A stretch of DNA of 64,000 nucleotides from assembly GCF_003585925.1 (NCBI RefSeq), contig NZ_NRJH01000045.1, forward strand, positions 17,074-81,073, written 5' to 3'. The translations under genes were made by a program, and so were the position numbers. This DNA is from Psittacicella melopsittaci. Its GTDB lineage: Bacteria > Pseudomonadota > Gammaproteobacteria > Enterobacterales > Psittacicellaceae. Under the pieces are notes generated by a model, which was not told where the DNA came from, ran no database searches, and saw only the letters and a program-made list of their open reading frames with translations. Numbering within the stretch: position 1 is the stretch's first letter; every line of letters starts with the position of its first letter. This document shows, in pieces, positions 42,753 through 53,466 of this stretch.

Positions 42753-43484
42753 ATGGTCCTTAAAAGTCTAATTGAAATTATCCAAGATAACTATCAAGGT
42801 AAGTATATTGTCCTTGAAGGTTTGGATGGTTCAGGCAAAACTAGTTTAAAAGATTGGTTAGAAGAGCAACTAACTAATACCTTTTCGGTTCGTGAACCAG
42901 GTTCAACTGAATTTGGTGAAGAAATTCGTTATCTTTTGCTCAATAGTAAACATAAGCTCCAAGCTTTAACCGAACTTTTTCTTTTTATGGCTTCACGTAC
43001 CGAATTACTTAATCAAAAAGTAATTCCTGCTTTAAAAGATAATAAAATCGTGCTCTCGGATCGAAGCTATATTTCTTCTTTTGCCTACCAGGCTTATCCA
43101 GCAAATATTAGTGTCGACTACTTTGAGCAAACGGTTAAACAAATCTATTGTCAACAAAAAATCGATGTTATTCTCTACGCTAAAGTAGATTATCGTGTTG
43201 GCTTAGCTCGTTCAGGAGCCGTACGTGCTCATGATAATATGGAAGCTAAAGGCGATCAGTTCTATCAACGTACCGAAGCTGGCTATAATCTTTACCTCGA
43301 AAACTTTAAAGCTCAAGCCCAAGCAATTACCAATTTAGCTTATGTAGAAGCTAGCAAAGCAAACGAGGTCGAAGTTTATCAAAATGCCCAAGGGACTTAT
43401 TTAGTTATTCTCAATGCCCAACTTTCGGAACAAGAAGTAAGAGAACTCTTTGTACAAACTTTAGCATCTTTACAACTTAACTAG
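42753..43484 (+). CDS. tmk: Thymidylate kinase
   Basis: Phosphorylates dTMP to dTDP. 243 aa (E. coli 213), with the P-loop 'EGLDGSGKTSL', the DR(Y/S) motif 'LSDRSYISSFAYQ' and a LID-like 'ARSGAVRAHDNMEAKGDQFYQR'. The N-terminus has about 15 extra residues and the C-terminus about 15 more, unlike the compact family form. It starts 2 bp after the mltG stop, so translation is probably coupled. Confidence 0.9.
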   Translation: MVLKSLIEIIQDNYQGKYIVLEGLDGSGKTSLKDWLEEQLTNTFSVREPGSTEFGEEIRYLLLNSKHKLQALTELFLFMASRTELLNQKVIPALKDNKIVLSDRSYISSFAYQAYPANISVDYFEQTVKQIYCQQKIDVILYAKVDYRVGLARSGAVRAHDNMEAKGDQFYQRTEAGYNLYLENFKAQAQAITNLAYVEASKANEVEVYQNAQGTYLVILNAQLSEQEVRELFVQTLASLQLN

Positions 43485-43493
43485 GTAAAAATA

Positions 43494-44609
43494 ATGTATC
43501 CTTGGCTACAAAAAACTTATGATTTTTTAGTCGACTCCTATCATGCGAATAAGCTTCATCATGCCTACTTGCTAGTATTTGATGGAGATATAGGACAAGA
43601 AGAATTAATTGCTCGCTTTAGCCAATTTTTACTCTGTAAAGAAAACCAAAATCATGAGCTTAGAGAAGCTTGTGGAAAGTGTCGGGCTTGTCAGGCTTAT
43701 AGCTTAAAATCTAATACCGATCTTTTTGATTTACATCTCGATGATCCTAGCAAGGCTATTAGCATTGACACAGTAAGAACTATGATTGATCGCGTAGGTT
43801 TAGAGCCAAGTATTTCCTCACAAAATGTGGTAACTATTTTAGATGCCTCTAAACTAGGAACTAAACCTGCCAATGCCATGTTAAAAACTCTTGAAGAACC
43901 ACCGCCTCATACAGTATTTTTAATTGGCTTACCTGCTGGTTTTTCAATTTTACCTACTATTCGTTCACGTTGTCTGGTTTTACACTTACCTCAACCTGAC
44001 CAAGAGCAAATCGAAGAGTTTCTCACGGCAAAAGAAATACACCAACCCGAACGCTCTTACTTAAAGTCTCTGGCTCCAGGACAACCAGCCTTAATGTTAA
44101 AAATGCAGGAGAAAAATTTTGTTAGAAGCTTTTTACAATTAAACCAACATCTTCTCCAACTGTTTTCTAATTTAGAGGTTGATGATTTTGTTGCTGCTTT
44201 TGATTGTAAAGACAGCGAAGTTTTTATCTGGCAACTTGAAGCTTTAAGTAAGACTTTAACCTATGCGGGGAAAAAGTTTTTCTTAAATAGTAATGATACT
44301 TTTGATGCTTTAGACGCCGTAATTAATTTTGAACAAAACTCTGCCTTTGCTTTGGCAGTAGAACATATTCAACAAAATTTACAAAAAGATAGTGATGTTG
44401 AAAAACTTTATGATCTCGTTGATCGCTTATTAGTTTTACAAACACAATTAAAACTCTTTACTCCTCAACTTGGAGTAGAAGGTTCGCTTCTTGGCATAGC
44501 CTATAAAGTTGCTTCCTTAACTGCACTCTTTGCCTATAGCCTCATGAATATAAGCGATGCTCAAACTTTCTACCGCCAACAACTTGAAGAGCAAAAATTA
44601 AAAAATTAA
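43494..44609 (+). CDS. holB: DNA polymerase III subunit delta'
   Basis: A clamp-loader subunit, without its own ATPase. 371 aa (E. coli 334). It retains the zinc-binding cysteines ('LLC...ACGKCRACQAY') and the arginine-containing 'TIRSRCLVLHL' and 'MLKTLEEPPPHTVFLIGL' segments. The position between tmk and tatD is diagnostic. Confidence 0.92.
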   Translation: MYPWLQKTYDFLVDSYHANKLHHAYLLVFDGDIGQEELIARFSQFLLCKENQNHELREACGKCRACQAYSLKSNTDLFDLHLDDPSKAISIDTVRTMIDRVGLEPSISSQNVVTILDASKLGTKPANAMLKTLEEPPPHTVFLIGLPAGFSILPTIRSRCLVLHLPQPDQEQIEEFLTAKEIHQPERSYLKSLAPGQPALMLKMQEKNFVRSFLQLNQHLLQLFSNLEVDDFVAAFDCKDSEVFIWQLEALSKTLTYAGKKFFLNSNDTFDALDAVINFEQNSAFALAVEHIQQNLQKDSDVEKLYDLVDRLLVLQTQLKLFTPQLGVEGSLLGIAYKVASLTALFAYSLMNISDAQTFYRQQLEEQKLKN

Positions 44610-44622
44610 GGATGAAGAAAAA

Positions 44623-45402
44623 ATGCATGTTATAGATACGCACTGTCATTTAAATTATCTTGACTATGAAAAAGAACATAAAGACATTGCTGATGTAATT
44701 GCAAAAGCCCACGCTCGTAATGTCGAGCAAATTATCCATGTATCTTGTAAGCTACATGAATATGAGGAAATTAAAGAAGAGTATTTAACTTTCCCAGAAA
44801 TTTTCTTTGCGTTAGGGATTCACCCTAGCCATGCCCATGAGCAACCTCTTGATATAGCTCGCATGCGTCAACACTTTCAAGAGAACCCACGCCTAGTTGC
44901 CGTAGGTGAAATAGGTCTTGACTCTTATTGGACCAAAGAACATCTTGATATCCAAAAAGAAGTTTTTGCCCAACAACTTGCTCTAGCTTTAGAATTAGAT
45001 TTACCCGTAATTATTCACACGCGTGGGGATATAGCTCATACTACTCTAGATATGATCGAAGCTTCAGGCGTACGCAAAGGGGTTATCCACTGCTTTACCG
45101 AAGACTTAGCTATAGCCCAACGTGCTTTGGCTCTAGACTTTCATATTGGCGTAGGAGGCATAGCTACTTTTAAAAATGCCGAGCCTCTGCGTGAAGTATT
45201 ACGTCAAGTACCTGTTGAACGTATTCTTACCGAAACAGATGCTCCTTACTTAGCTCCTGTGCCACATAGAGGTAAAGAAAATCAACCTGCTTACACGCGC
45301 GATGTAGTTAACTATGTAGCAGCTATGTATGGCTTAACTCCAGAGCAATTTGCTGCTCAAACTTTAAGTAATGCCCAAAAATTATTTGCCCTGAATAAAT
45401 AA
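44623..45402 (+). CDS. TatD-family metal-dependent DNase (YcfH-type)
   Basis: A TIM-barrel metallohydrolase of 259 aa: '[11 protein letters not shown]' metal site, '[10 protein letters not shown]', '[12 protein letters not shown]', 'PVIIHTR', 'HCFTE' and '[20 protein letters not shown]'. By position it is the ortholog of E. coli ycfH rather than tatD itself. Members act as 3'-5' exonucleases or deacylases; the exact role is unknown. It is followed after 2 bp by prfB. Confidence 0.9.
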   Translation: MHVIDTHCHLNYLDYEKEHKDIADVIAKAHARNVEQIIHVSCKLHEYEEIKEEYLTFPEIFFALGIHPSHAHEQPLDIARMRQHFQENPRLVAVGEIGLDSYWTKEHLDIQKEVFAQQLALALELDLPVIIHTRGDIAHTTLDMIEASGVRKGVIHCFTEDLAIAQRALALDFHIGVGGIATFKNAEPLREVLRQVPVERILTETDAPYLAPVPHRGKENQPAYTRDVVNYVAAMYGLTPEQFAAQTLSNAQKLFALNK

Positions 45403-45404
45403 TT

Positions 45405-46490
45405 ATGCTTGACAATATTAATATAATCGCTATTGCCGATGACCTTTTAGCTCGTATTGCCAGCTTAAAAAACTACTTTGCCTACGACAATAAAAAAGAA
45501 CGCCTCGAAGAAGTAAACCTTCTTCTTGCCGATCCTAAAGTCTGGGACAATCCACAAAATGCTCTTGAACTAGGCAAGGAAAAATCTAGTCTCGAAGCCG
45601 TAGTAAATGTTCTGGAGCAAACCCAAGAACAAGTCGAAGAAAACAAAGAGTTCTATACTGAACTTGGCGAAGAAGAGGCGCTGGTTTACCAAAACCTCAT
45701 GCAAGTACAACAAAGTATTGAAGAGCTTGAATTTAAAGTTATGTTCAATAACCCGCATGATCGGGCAAACTGCTATATTGACTTTAATGCAGGCTCGGGT
45801 GGTACCGAAGCACAAGACTGGGTAGACATGCTTATTCGTATGTACACCAAATGGGCAGAAAGCCATAGCTTTAAAGTTAGCGAAATTGACCGCTTACCAG
45901 GTGATACTGCAGGTACTAAGCAATGTACTTTATACATTGAGGGCGAATACGCTTACGGCTATTTACGTACTGAAACAGGAGTACACCGTTTAGTAAGAAA
46001 AAGTCCTTTTGATGCTAATAACAAGCGTCACACTTCTTTTGCTTCGGTATATGTGCATCCTGAAATCGATGATAGCTTTGAGGTAGAAATCAATCCTGCT
46101 GACTTAAAAATGGACGTATATCGTTCATCGGGAGCTGGGGGACAACACGTAAATAAAACAGAATCAGCAGTACGTATTACCCATATTCCTACAGGCATAG
46201 TTGTGCAGTCACAACAATCGCGTTCCCAACACCAAAACCGTGAAATTTGTATGAAGCAATTAAAATCTCGCTTATACGAAATGGAAATGGAAAAGCGTCG
46301 CGCCGAACAACAAAACCTTGAAGAAAATAAATCAGAAAATGCTTGGGGATCTCAAATCCGCTCTTATGTTTTAGATGACTCGCGCATTAAAGATATGCGT
46401 ACGGGAGTAGAATCTTCTAATCCAACCGCGGTATTAAATGGGGATCTCGATAAATTTATTGAAGCGCAGTTAAAGTTAGGAGTACAGTAG
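45405..46490 (+). CDS. prfB: Peptide chain release factor 2, without programmed frameshift
   Basis: Releases peptides at UGA and UAA. 361 aa in one uninterrupted frame, with the anticodon-like 'SPF' (in '[16 protein letters not shown]') and the catalytic '[13 protein letters not shown]'. In E. coli, codon 26 is an in-frame UGA bypassed by a +1 shift after CUU. Here the equivalent reads TAC-TTT-GCC-TAC-GAC (F25, A26), with one base fewer and no stop. RF2 abundance therefore cannot be autoregulated by frameshifting. It is last in the yadG-to-prfB run and lies before lysS as in E. coli. Confidence 0.96.
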   Translation: MLDNINIIAIADDLLARIASLKNYFAYDNKKERLEEVNLLLADPKVWDNPQNALELGKEKSSLEAVVNVLEQTQEQVEENKEFYTELGEEEALVYQNLMQVQQSIEELEFKVMFNNPHDRANCYIDFNAGSGGTEAQDWVDMLIRMYTKWAESHSFKVSEIDRLPGDTAGTKQCTLYIEGEYAYGYLRTETGVHRLVRKSPFDANNKRHTSFASVYVHPEIDDSFEVEINPADLKMDVYRSSGAGGQHVNKTESAVRITHIPTGIVVQSQQSRSQHQNREICMKQLKSRLYEMEMEKRRAEQQNLEENKSENAWGSQIRSYVLDDSRIKDMRTGVESSNPTAVLNGDLDKFIEAQLKLGVQ

Positions 46491-46523
46491 GAGTACTGGA
46501 AAATTTAACTAAAATTATGGTAA

Positions 46524-46561
46524 AATAATAAGTTGCTTAGATATATTTCTAACTTATTATT
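46524..46561 (+). promoter_or_regulatory. Hairpin in the lysS 5' region
   Basis: An 11-bp perfect stem AATAATAAGTT (46524-46534) with AACTTATTATT (46551-46561), 35 bp before lysS. A TAAAAT at 46521-46526 could be a -10, in which case the hairpin covers the start region. AT-rich, so possibly chance. Confidence 0.3.
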
Positions 46562-46595
46562 GGTATTTTATAACTTATAACTTATTTCAAATCCT

Positions 46596-48089
46596 ATGTC
46601 AGATCAAAACCTAGATATTGCTAATGAATTTGAAGCTCGTGCCCAAAAACTAGATGAATTAAGAGCACGTGGCGTAGCATTCCCAAATACTTTTAAACGC
46701 GATCACTACTCAAGTGAATTACATGAAAAATATGATGCTGTAGATGCAGAAGAATTAAAGGCGGCAGGACACCATGCAAAAATTGCTGGTCGTGTAATGT
46801 TCAAGCGTTTAATGGGTAAGGCTGCTTTTATTAGTATTCAAGATGGCAAAGGTAGAATCCAAGCTTACTTAGCTAAAGACCTTTTAGGTGAAGAAGTTTA
46901 CCAATACTTTAAAGATTACACAGATTTAGGTGATATAGTTGCCATTGAAGGTCAAGTATTTAAAACTAAAACAGGCGAGCTTTCAATTCGTGCCTCATTT
47001 TTCCAAATCTTAACCAAGGCTTTACGTCCATTACCTGATAAATTCCACGGTTTAGAAGATCAAGAAATTCGTTACCGTAAAAGATATTTAGACTTAATTG
47101 TAAACGAAGACAGTCGTCGTACTTTTGAAATTCGTTCTAAATTAATTTCAGGAATTAGAAACTTCTTAACAGCACGCGGTTTCTTAGAAGTTGAAACTCC
47201 TATGCTACACACTTTAGTAGGTGGGGCTGCTGCTCGTCCATTTATTACCCACCACAATGCATTAGACATGGACATGTATTTACGTATAGCTCCAGAGTTA
47301 TACTTAAAACGTCTTGTTGTAGGTGGTTTTGAAAAAGTATTTGAATTAAACCGTAACTTCCGTAATGAAGGGGTATCTGTACGTCACAACCCAGAGTTTA
47401 CTATGATCGAATGGTACTGGGCTTATGCAAATGTATTTGACAACATGAACCTAACCGAAGAATTACTGGAAAGCTTAGCTCAAGATATTCTTGGCACTAC
47501 AGATGTTCCTTATGGCGACTATGTATTTAACTTCAAAGGTCCATTTGCTCGTTTAACCATGATCGAAGCTATCTGTAAATATGCTCCAGAAATTACTGAA
47601 GAGCAAATTATGGATGAAGCAACTTGCGAACGCTTATTAAAAGAACGTGGTATTGAAAGAGAAAAATCTTGGGGTCACGGTCGCTGCATTGCAGAATTAT
47701 TTGAAGCTGTAGCTGAAGAACATTTAATTCAACCAACTTTCATTTACTCTTACCCATTAGAAGTATCTCCTCTAGCTCGTAAGAATGATGAAAATCCATT
47801 CTTTACTGATCGCTTTGAGTTCTTTATTGGCGGACGTGAAATTGGTAATGCTTATTCAGAGTTAAATGACGCTCAAGACCAAGCGCAACGTTTCCGTGAT
47901 CAATTAAAAGCAAAAGATCTCGGTGATGATGAAGCTATGGATTACGATGAAGACTTTGTTGAAGCTTTAGAACAAGGCTTACCACCAACTACAGGTGAAG
48001 GTCTAGGTATTGACCGTTTAGCAATGATCTTCTCTAACTCACCTTCAATTCGTGATGTAATCCTCTTCCCTGCGATGCGTCATAAATAA
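46596..48089 (+). CDS. lysS: Lysyl-tRNA synthetase (class II)
   Basis: Charges tRNA-Lys. 497 aa with an N-terminal OB-fold anticodon domain ('[20 protein letters not shown]'), motif 2 '[20 protein letters not shown]' and motif 3 '[13 protein letters not shown]'. A standard class II LysRS. It follows prfB after 105 bp and has its own strong terminator. Confidence 0.97.
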   Translation: MSDQNLDIANEFEARAQKLDELRARGVAFPNTFKRDHYSSELHEKYDAVDAEELKAAGHHAKIAGRVMFKRLMGKAAFISIQDGKGRIQAYLAKDLLGEEVYQYFKDYTDLGDIVAIEGQVFKTKTGELSIRASFFQILTKALRPLPDKFHGLEDQEIRYRKRYLDLIVNEDSRRTFEIRSKLISGIRNFLTARGFLEVETPMLHTLVGGAAARPFITHHNALDMDMYLRIAPELYLKRLVVGGFEKVFELNRNFRNEGVSVRHNPEFTMIEWYWAYANVFDNMNLTEELLESLAQDILGTTDVPYGDYVFNFKGPFARLTMIEAICKYAPEITEEQIMDEATCERLLKERGIEREKSWGHGRCIAELFEAVAEEHLIQPTFIYSYPLEVSPLARKNDENPFFTDRFEFFIGGREIGNAYSELNDAQDQAQRFRDQLKAKDLGDDEAMDYDEDFVEALEQGLPPTTGEGLGIDRLAMIFSNSPSIRDVILFPAMRHK

Positions 48090-48099
48090 AACCAATTGT

Positions 48100-48132
48100 A
48101 GAAGTTAATAAGCTCGCTTATTAACTTCTTTC
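48100..48132 (+). terminator. Terminator of lysS
   Basis: A 14-bp perfect stem AGAAGTTAATAAGC with its complement and a 2-nt apex, followed by TTCTCTT. Confidence 0.75.
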
Positions 48133-48148
48133 TCTTATTTGCTTTTTT

Positions 48149-50569
48149 ATGTCACGATTATTATTTAAATTAACTCGCTTACGTGATATTGTGCGAAAGG
48201 ACGTAGGTGTAGTAACTTCTGAGCAAAAGGTAATCTATGTTTTACCTTATGACACTAGCTTAGCTCTCCAAGCTTTAGAGCAAACAGTTAAAAAACATAA
48301 TCTCCCATGGGATCTCAATCTTCTTACTCATCAAGGTTATGGTAAATTTAATCAAGCTCCTGTAATATTTTTACAACAAGGTGAGTATATTACGGCAGAA
48401 ACTAGCCCTATGCATCCTAACCTAGAAAGTGATTTAAGAAAAATCTACGCTCTGGGAGAACAAATTAATTTAGTTTTTGTCTATCCGCAATGGGGAACCG
48501 ATGTTATAGCTAAGCCAAGTATTCACGTTAAGGCTTCAGGTCTGCGTAAAACTTGGTTAAACATTAAAAGCTTTATCAAGCTCCGCAAGTTCTCGTTTTT
48601 AACTTTATATTCGCAGTATAATTTACGTGATCTAACTAGCATTATGCTGGCAACTGATATAAGTCGCTTTAACTGTAACGACTTAAGTCTGGTGCATGCT
48701 ACGGCAGAAAAACTTAATCACGCAGAATATATTACTGACTTAGAAGACAAAGACTTAGATTTTCTTGCTCACTCTTTAGCTTACTATTTACGTAACCAAT
48801 ATCGCACAGTATTAGCTCGTCGTAATAGTAACCAAACTAAAATATCACGTAAAGAAGTTTGTCAAGCGGTACTGCTTGATCCGCAAGTACAAGAAGCTAT
48901 AGGAAAAAATAAAAAAGGCAAAAGTGATCCTGTTGCCAGTACTGCAGCCTTTCAAAAACAATATCAAGCTGCAAGTGAGATAATTGATGAAATCGCTGCC
49001 GATCCACGTTTTTCAACCTTAAAAAAATACGATTTTGTTCTGAGTAAAGTATGGAATCGTTTCTATTCAGGGATTACAATTCGTGGCTTAGAAAATGTTC
49101 TTGATTTAGTCTATAATCAAGATAAAGTGTCTTTAACTTATGTGCCAACGCACAGATCTCACATAGACTATTTATTACTTAGCTATATTCTCAATGAATA
49201 TGGGGCAACAAAACTACCTCTAATAGCAGCAGGAATTAACTTAAATTTCTGGCCTGTAGGAAAAATTTTCCGTCGCGGTGGTGCTTTTTTCTTACGTCGT
49301 AGCTTTAACAACTACCTCTACTCAATAGTTTTTAAAACCTACATTGCTGAAATTATTAAAAATACGCAAGATGTAGAGTTTTTTATTGAAGGAGGACGTT
49401 CTCGTACAGGACGCTTATTAACTCCGAAAACGGGAATGTTAAATATGACTCTGAGTGGTTTTCTCAAAAGTAATGAGATAAATCAATACTATGTTCCTGT
49501 GTTTATTGCATATGATAAGGTTTTTGAATCTAAAACCTATGTGCAAGAACTGCTCGGGAAAAAGAAAAATAAAGAGTCGGCTCTTTTAGTTTTAAAAAAT
49601 CTTTCTAAATTAAAGTATCAAGGGCAAGTTTACTTAAACTTTGCACGTCCTCTGTATATTCGTAACTACCTCAATGAGCACTGGCCAAGTTGGCAAGAGG
49701 ACATGGCTAGCAATAAGCTAGACAAAGCAGGTTTTGAAAATGCCTCAAATGCTTTGGCTCGCGATATAGCTATTTCTATTAATAGTAACGCTACTATCTC
49801 TGATAAAGCTTTATTCTCGGCGGCTATTTTTAATAGTGACGGTAAATTAGACCGAGCAAAATTAAGCCAAGATATTGAATTTTTTCAACATATTCTCAAG
49901 CATACAATTGAATTTAATCCTGGCTATGCAATTTGTCAAACGCCAAGTGACAAAATTCTTGCCGATGTAATTAAAGTATGTGCAGATAATTTTACTTCTA
50001 TAACCGAGTCTCAACTGGTAGTTAAAAAGCAAGCTCTAGCTGAGTTTAACTATTATCGTAATAATGTTGAACACTGCTTTATCGCTCCTGCTTTAGCGGC
50101 AATAAAATTAGAAAAAAATATTTGTGATACTAAGCTTGCAGGCTTTTGTGAATATTTTAGCGAGATATTCAATTTAAATAGTTTTACTAACTTTAATGCC
50201 CAAGGCTTAATGCAACAAGTAAAATATTTTGAAAATCTTCTGGCTGATCGTAGTTCAGAACAAAGACAATTACTGGCAAAACAATTAGATATCTATCTAA
50301 CCCAACTTGATACCTTTATGTCAGTAATGGTTGAAGCTTTACAAGCTCTCCAAGTAGAAAACAAAGGCATTGAAAGCTTACAACTATCAACTATTACCCC
50401 AACTATAGTTGAACGCTTAAAAGCTATGCAAAGTATTTATCCAGACTTTGCCGATAAAACCACAATAAACCAACTGCGTAATGCTTTTGCTCACTCACAA
50501 AAATTTAATAATATAACTGCTAATGAATTAGTTGAAGCTCTAGCTTATGTTCATACATGGCTAAAATAA
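48149..50569 (+). CDS. plsB: Glycerol-3-phosphate acyltransferase
   Basis: Acylates sn-glycerol 3-phosphate at position 1, the first step of phospholipid synthesis; inner-membrane associated. 806 aa (E. coli 807). The acyltransferase blocks are 'VPTHRSHIDYLLLSY' (HX4D), 'GKIFRRGGAFFLRRSF', 'FFIEGGRSRTGRLLTPKTGM' and 'VPVFIAYDKV'. It uses acyl-ACP made through fabA-dependent unsaturated synthesis elsewhere in the window. A full-length gammaproteobacterial-type PlsB. Confidence 0.95.
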   Translation: MSRLLFKLTRLRDIVRKDVGVVTSEQKVIYVLPYDTSLALQALEQTVKKHNLPWDLNLLTHQGYGKFNQAPVIFLQQGEYITAETSPMHPNLESDLRKIYALGEQINLVFVYPQWGTDVIAKPSIHVKASGLRKTWLNIKSFIKLRKFSFLTLYSQYNLRDLTSIMLATDISRFNCNDLSLVHATAEKLNHAEYITDLEDKDLDFLAHSLAYYLRNQYRTVLARRNSNQTKISRKEVCQAVLLDPQVQEAIGKNKKGKSDPVASTAAFQKQYQAASEIIDEIAADPRFSTLKKYDFVLSKVWNRFYSGITIRGLENVLDLVYNQDKVSLTYVPTHRSHIDYLLLSYILNEYGATKLPLIAAGINLNFWPVGKIFRRGGAFFLRRSFNNYLYSIVFKTYIAEIIKNTQDVEFFIEGGRSRTGRLLTPKTGMLNMTLSGFLKSNEINQYYVPVFIAYDKVFESKTYVQELLGKKKNKESALLVLKNLSKLKYQGQVYLNFARPLYIRNYLNEHWPSWQEDMASNKLDKAGFENASNALARDIAISINSNATISDKALFSAAIFNSDGKLDRAKLSQDIEFFQHILKHTIEFNPGYAICQTPSDKILADVIKVCADNFTSITESQLVVKKQALAEFNYYRNNVEHCFIAPALAAIKLEKNICDTKLAGFCEYFSEIFNLNSFTNFNAQGLMQQVKYFENLLADRSSEQRQLLAKQLDIYLTQLDTFMSVMVEALQALQVENKGIESLQLSTITPTIVERLKAMQSIYPDFADKTTINQLRNAFAHSQKFNNITANELVEALAYVHTWLK

Positions 50570-50602
50570 TAACCACAAACATAATTATTAAGGAGCAATC
50601 CT

Positions 50603-50959
50603 ATGTCAAACTTAAAACAACAAATTACGCAACACTTAGAAAAAACCAAAGACTTTTTACACCAATCGCCTCAGTTTGATACGCAAAATCTAACTGTAGA
50701 ACAAAGACAATACAAAGAACCTTTTGGTATAGATCAAATGAAGCCAGAACAATGGTTAAGTCATATCTATATTGATTATGCTTTACTTGCTTTAGCTTCA
50801 GAGCAATATGATGTCTTCCAAAGTATTGATGGTTTTACTTATTTCTTTGAATATTCTTGGCGTAATCAAAGTCATCCCGACTATGTCGAAGCTATCTCTT
50901 TAATTAGAGAGTATGAACAACTAATTAAAACTTTTATTGCTCAACAAAATAAAAAATAA
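50603..50959 (+). CDS. yqcC: YqcC-like (DUF446) small protein
   Basis: 118 aa, no signal peptide. The central 'QYKEPFGIDQMKPEQWLSHIYID' matches the 'QPFxMDxMEPxEWLQWVxIP' core of the YqcC/DUF446 family, and the length fits. The function of the family is not established; in E. coli yqcC is beside truC. Here it follows plsB by 33 bp with AAGGAG before the start and precedes map by 13 bp. Confidence 0.65.
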   Translation: MSNLKQQITQHLEKTKDFLHQSPQFDTQNLTVEQRQYKEPFGIDQMKPEQWLSHIYIDYALLALASEQYDVFQSIDGFTYFFEYSWRNQSHPDYVEAISLIREYEQLIKTFIAQQNKK

Positions 50960-50972
50960 TAAAGGTATCCAA

Positions 50973-51794
50973 ATGAGTACAAAAAGAAAGGATGGTATTG
51001 TAATTTACTCTCCGGAAGAAATTGAAAAAATTCGTATCGCTTGTAAAATAGCGGCACAAACTCTTGAGTACATGGATCAATTTGTTAAACCAGGTGTAAC
51101 TACTTTAGAACTTGACCGTATTGCTCATGACTATATGGTGAATGTACAAAAAGTTATTCCTGCATGTTTAAACTATCATGGTTTTCCTAACTCAATTTGT
51201 ACTTCAGTAAACGAAGTTATTTGTCACGGTATTCCAAGCGATAAACAAATTTTACGTGAGGGCGATATTATTAACATTGACCTTACGGTTATCAAAGACG
51301 GCTACTATGGCGATAACTCAAAAATGTATGTAGTTGGTGGAGAAACTAATAAACGTACTCAAGATTTAGTTGATGCTACTTTAGAGTCTCTTTACGCAGC
51401 TATTCGCGTATGTAAGCCAGGCGCAAAATTCAACGAAATCGGTGATGCTATTCACAAAGTAGTAGCTCCATATAGCTTTTCAATTGTACGTTCTTATATA
51501 GGTCATGGTATAGGTGATGAATTCCACCAAGCTCCAGAAGTTTTACACTACCCAAATAACTGGGATGTGGAAATGGAAGAAGGCATGGTATTTACAATCG
51601 AGCCTATGATCAATGCAGGTGACTGGCGTGATCGTACTTTAAAAGACGGTTGGACTGCGGTAACGCGTGATAAAAAAGATTCAGCGCAATACGAACACCA
51701 ACTTTTAATTATTCCTGGCGGGGTAGAAGTTATGACTATCCGTAAAGAGGAAGAACTTGAAGGTCGTATTAGTCGTATTATGATCAATGAATAG
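50973..51794 (+). CDS. map: Methionine aminopeptidase type I
   Basis: Removes N-terminal Met from nascent proteins; di-metal enzyme. 273 aa. Metal ligands are visible as Asp in 'NIDLTVIKDGYYGDNSKMY', His in 'GHGIGDEFHQAPEVLHY', Glu in 'FTIEPMI' and Glu in 'QYEHQLLI'; the substrate His is in 'YHGFPNSICTSVNEVICHG'. I chose the ATG at 50973, after AAAGG; the longer frame overlaps the yqcC 3' end. Own terminator at 51800-51834. Confidence 0.96.
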   Translation: MSTKRKDGIVIYSPEEIEKIRIACKIAAQTLEYMDQFVKPGVTTLELDRIAHDYMVNVQKVIPACLNYHGFPNSICTSVNEVICHGIPSDKQILREGDIINIDLTVIKDGYYGDNSKMYVVGGETNKRTQDLVDATLESLYAAIRVCKPGAKFNEIGDAIHKVVAPYSFSIVRSYIGHGIGDEFHQAPEVLHYPNNWDVEMEEGMVFTIEPMINAGDWRDRTLKDGWTAVTRDKKDSAQYEHQLLIIPGGVEVMTIRKEEELEGRISRIMINE

Positions 51795-51799
51795 TACAA

Positions 51800-51834
51800 A
51801 ATGAACTAGGTGCTTTGCCTAGTTCATTTTTTTT
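51800..51834 (+). terminator. Terminator of map
   Basis: ATGAACTAGG pairs with CCTAGTTCAT, followed by TTTTTTTT. It separates map from the pyr operon promoter. Confidence 0.9.
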
Positions 51835-51860
51835 GCAATTTTTTATTTCTGTGGTATAAT
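51833..51860 (+). promoter_or_regulatory. Promoter of the pyr operon
   Basis: -35 TTGCAA (51833-51838), a 16-bp spacer and an extended -10 TGGTATAAT (TATAAT at 51855-51860). The predicted start is about 25 nt before pyrR; no attenuator fits upstream of pyrR. Confidence 0.75.
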
Positions 51861-51890
51861 TTTCTACCAGAAAATAAAAAACATAACTCT

Positions 51891-52412
51891 ATGGCAGAAA
51901 GAATTCTTTATAGTCCTCAAGATATAAGACGTATGCTTACGCGTATTGCCCATGAAATTATGGAAAAAATACCAGACTTAGATAATCTTGTCTTAGTTGG
52001 CATTAAACGTCGAGGCGAATTTTTAGCTCAACGCTTACAGGATTTAATTTATAAATTCGAAGGCGTAAAAGTTAAATTAGAAGGTTTAGATATAACTCCT
52101 TATCGTGACGACCGTGATCGCACGAGGGAAAGCGAACAAACCATTTCATTTTCTAGCGACCTCCATCATAAAACAATTATTATTGTCGATGATGTGCTCT
52201 ATACAGGTCGCACTATCCGTTCAGCTATGGATGCTATCATGGATGCGGGACGTCCAGGTGCAATTAGACTAGCAGTAATGGTAGATCGCGGACACCGTGA
52301 ATTACCAATTCGAGCGGACTTTGTCGGAAAAAACATTCCTACTTCACGCAAAGAAAGTATTAATCTTTATCTCCAAGAAGTAGACGGCGAAGACAAAATT
52401 ACTATTGTATAA
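51891..52412 (+). CDS. pyrR: PyrR, UMP-responsive RNA-binding attenuation protein / UPRTase
   Basis: PyrR binds a loop in pyr mRNA when UMP is high and promotes termination; it also has weak uracil phosphoribosyltransferase activity. 173 aa: 'GIKRRGEFLAQRL' near residue 40, 'DITPYRDD', the PRPP loop 'VDDVLYTGRT' (residues about 99-108) and 'LAVMVDRGHRELPIRADFVGKN'. I chose the ATG at 51891 ('MAERILYSP'), which aligns with the family; the longer frame runs back through the map terminator. It heads an operon and is followed by its own RNA target at 52435-52550. A Firmicutes-type regulator in a gammaproteobacterial context. Confidence 0.95.
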   Translation: MAERILYSPQDIRRMLTRIAHEIMEKIPDLDNLVLVGIKRRGEFLAQRLQDLIYKFEGVKVKLEGLDITPYRDDRDRTRESEQTISFSSDLHHKTIIIVDDVLYTGRTIRSAMDAIMDAGRPGAIRLAVMVDRGHRELPIRADFVGKNIPTSRKESINLYLQEVDGEDKITIV

Positions 52413-52434
52413 AAAATCTATTTTTCTTTTAAAT

Positions 52435-53462
<1,028 letters not shown>

Positions 53463-53466
53463 AGCA

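Noticed and set aside
45470..45490. Hidden frameshift site in prfB
   Set aside because: The frame is open through the site with no in-frame stop and no slippery CUU-UGA; it was recorded as a loss instead.
51861..51890. A second PyrR attenuator before pyrR, as in Bacillus
   Set aside because: Only about 25 nt separate the predicted transcription start from the pyrR ATG, too short for a loop plus terminator.
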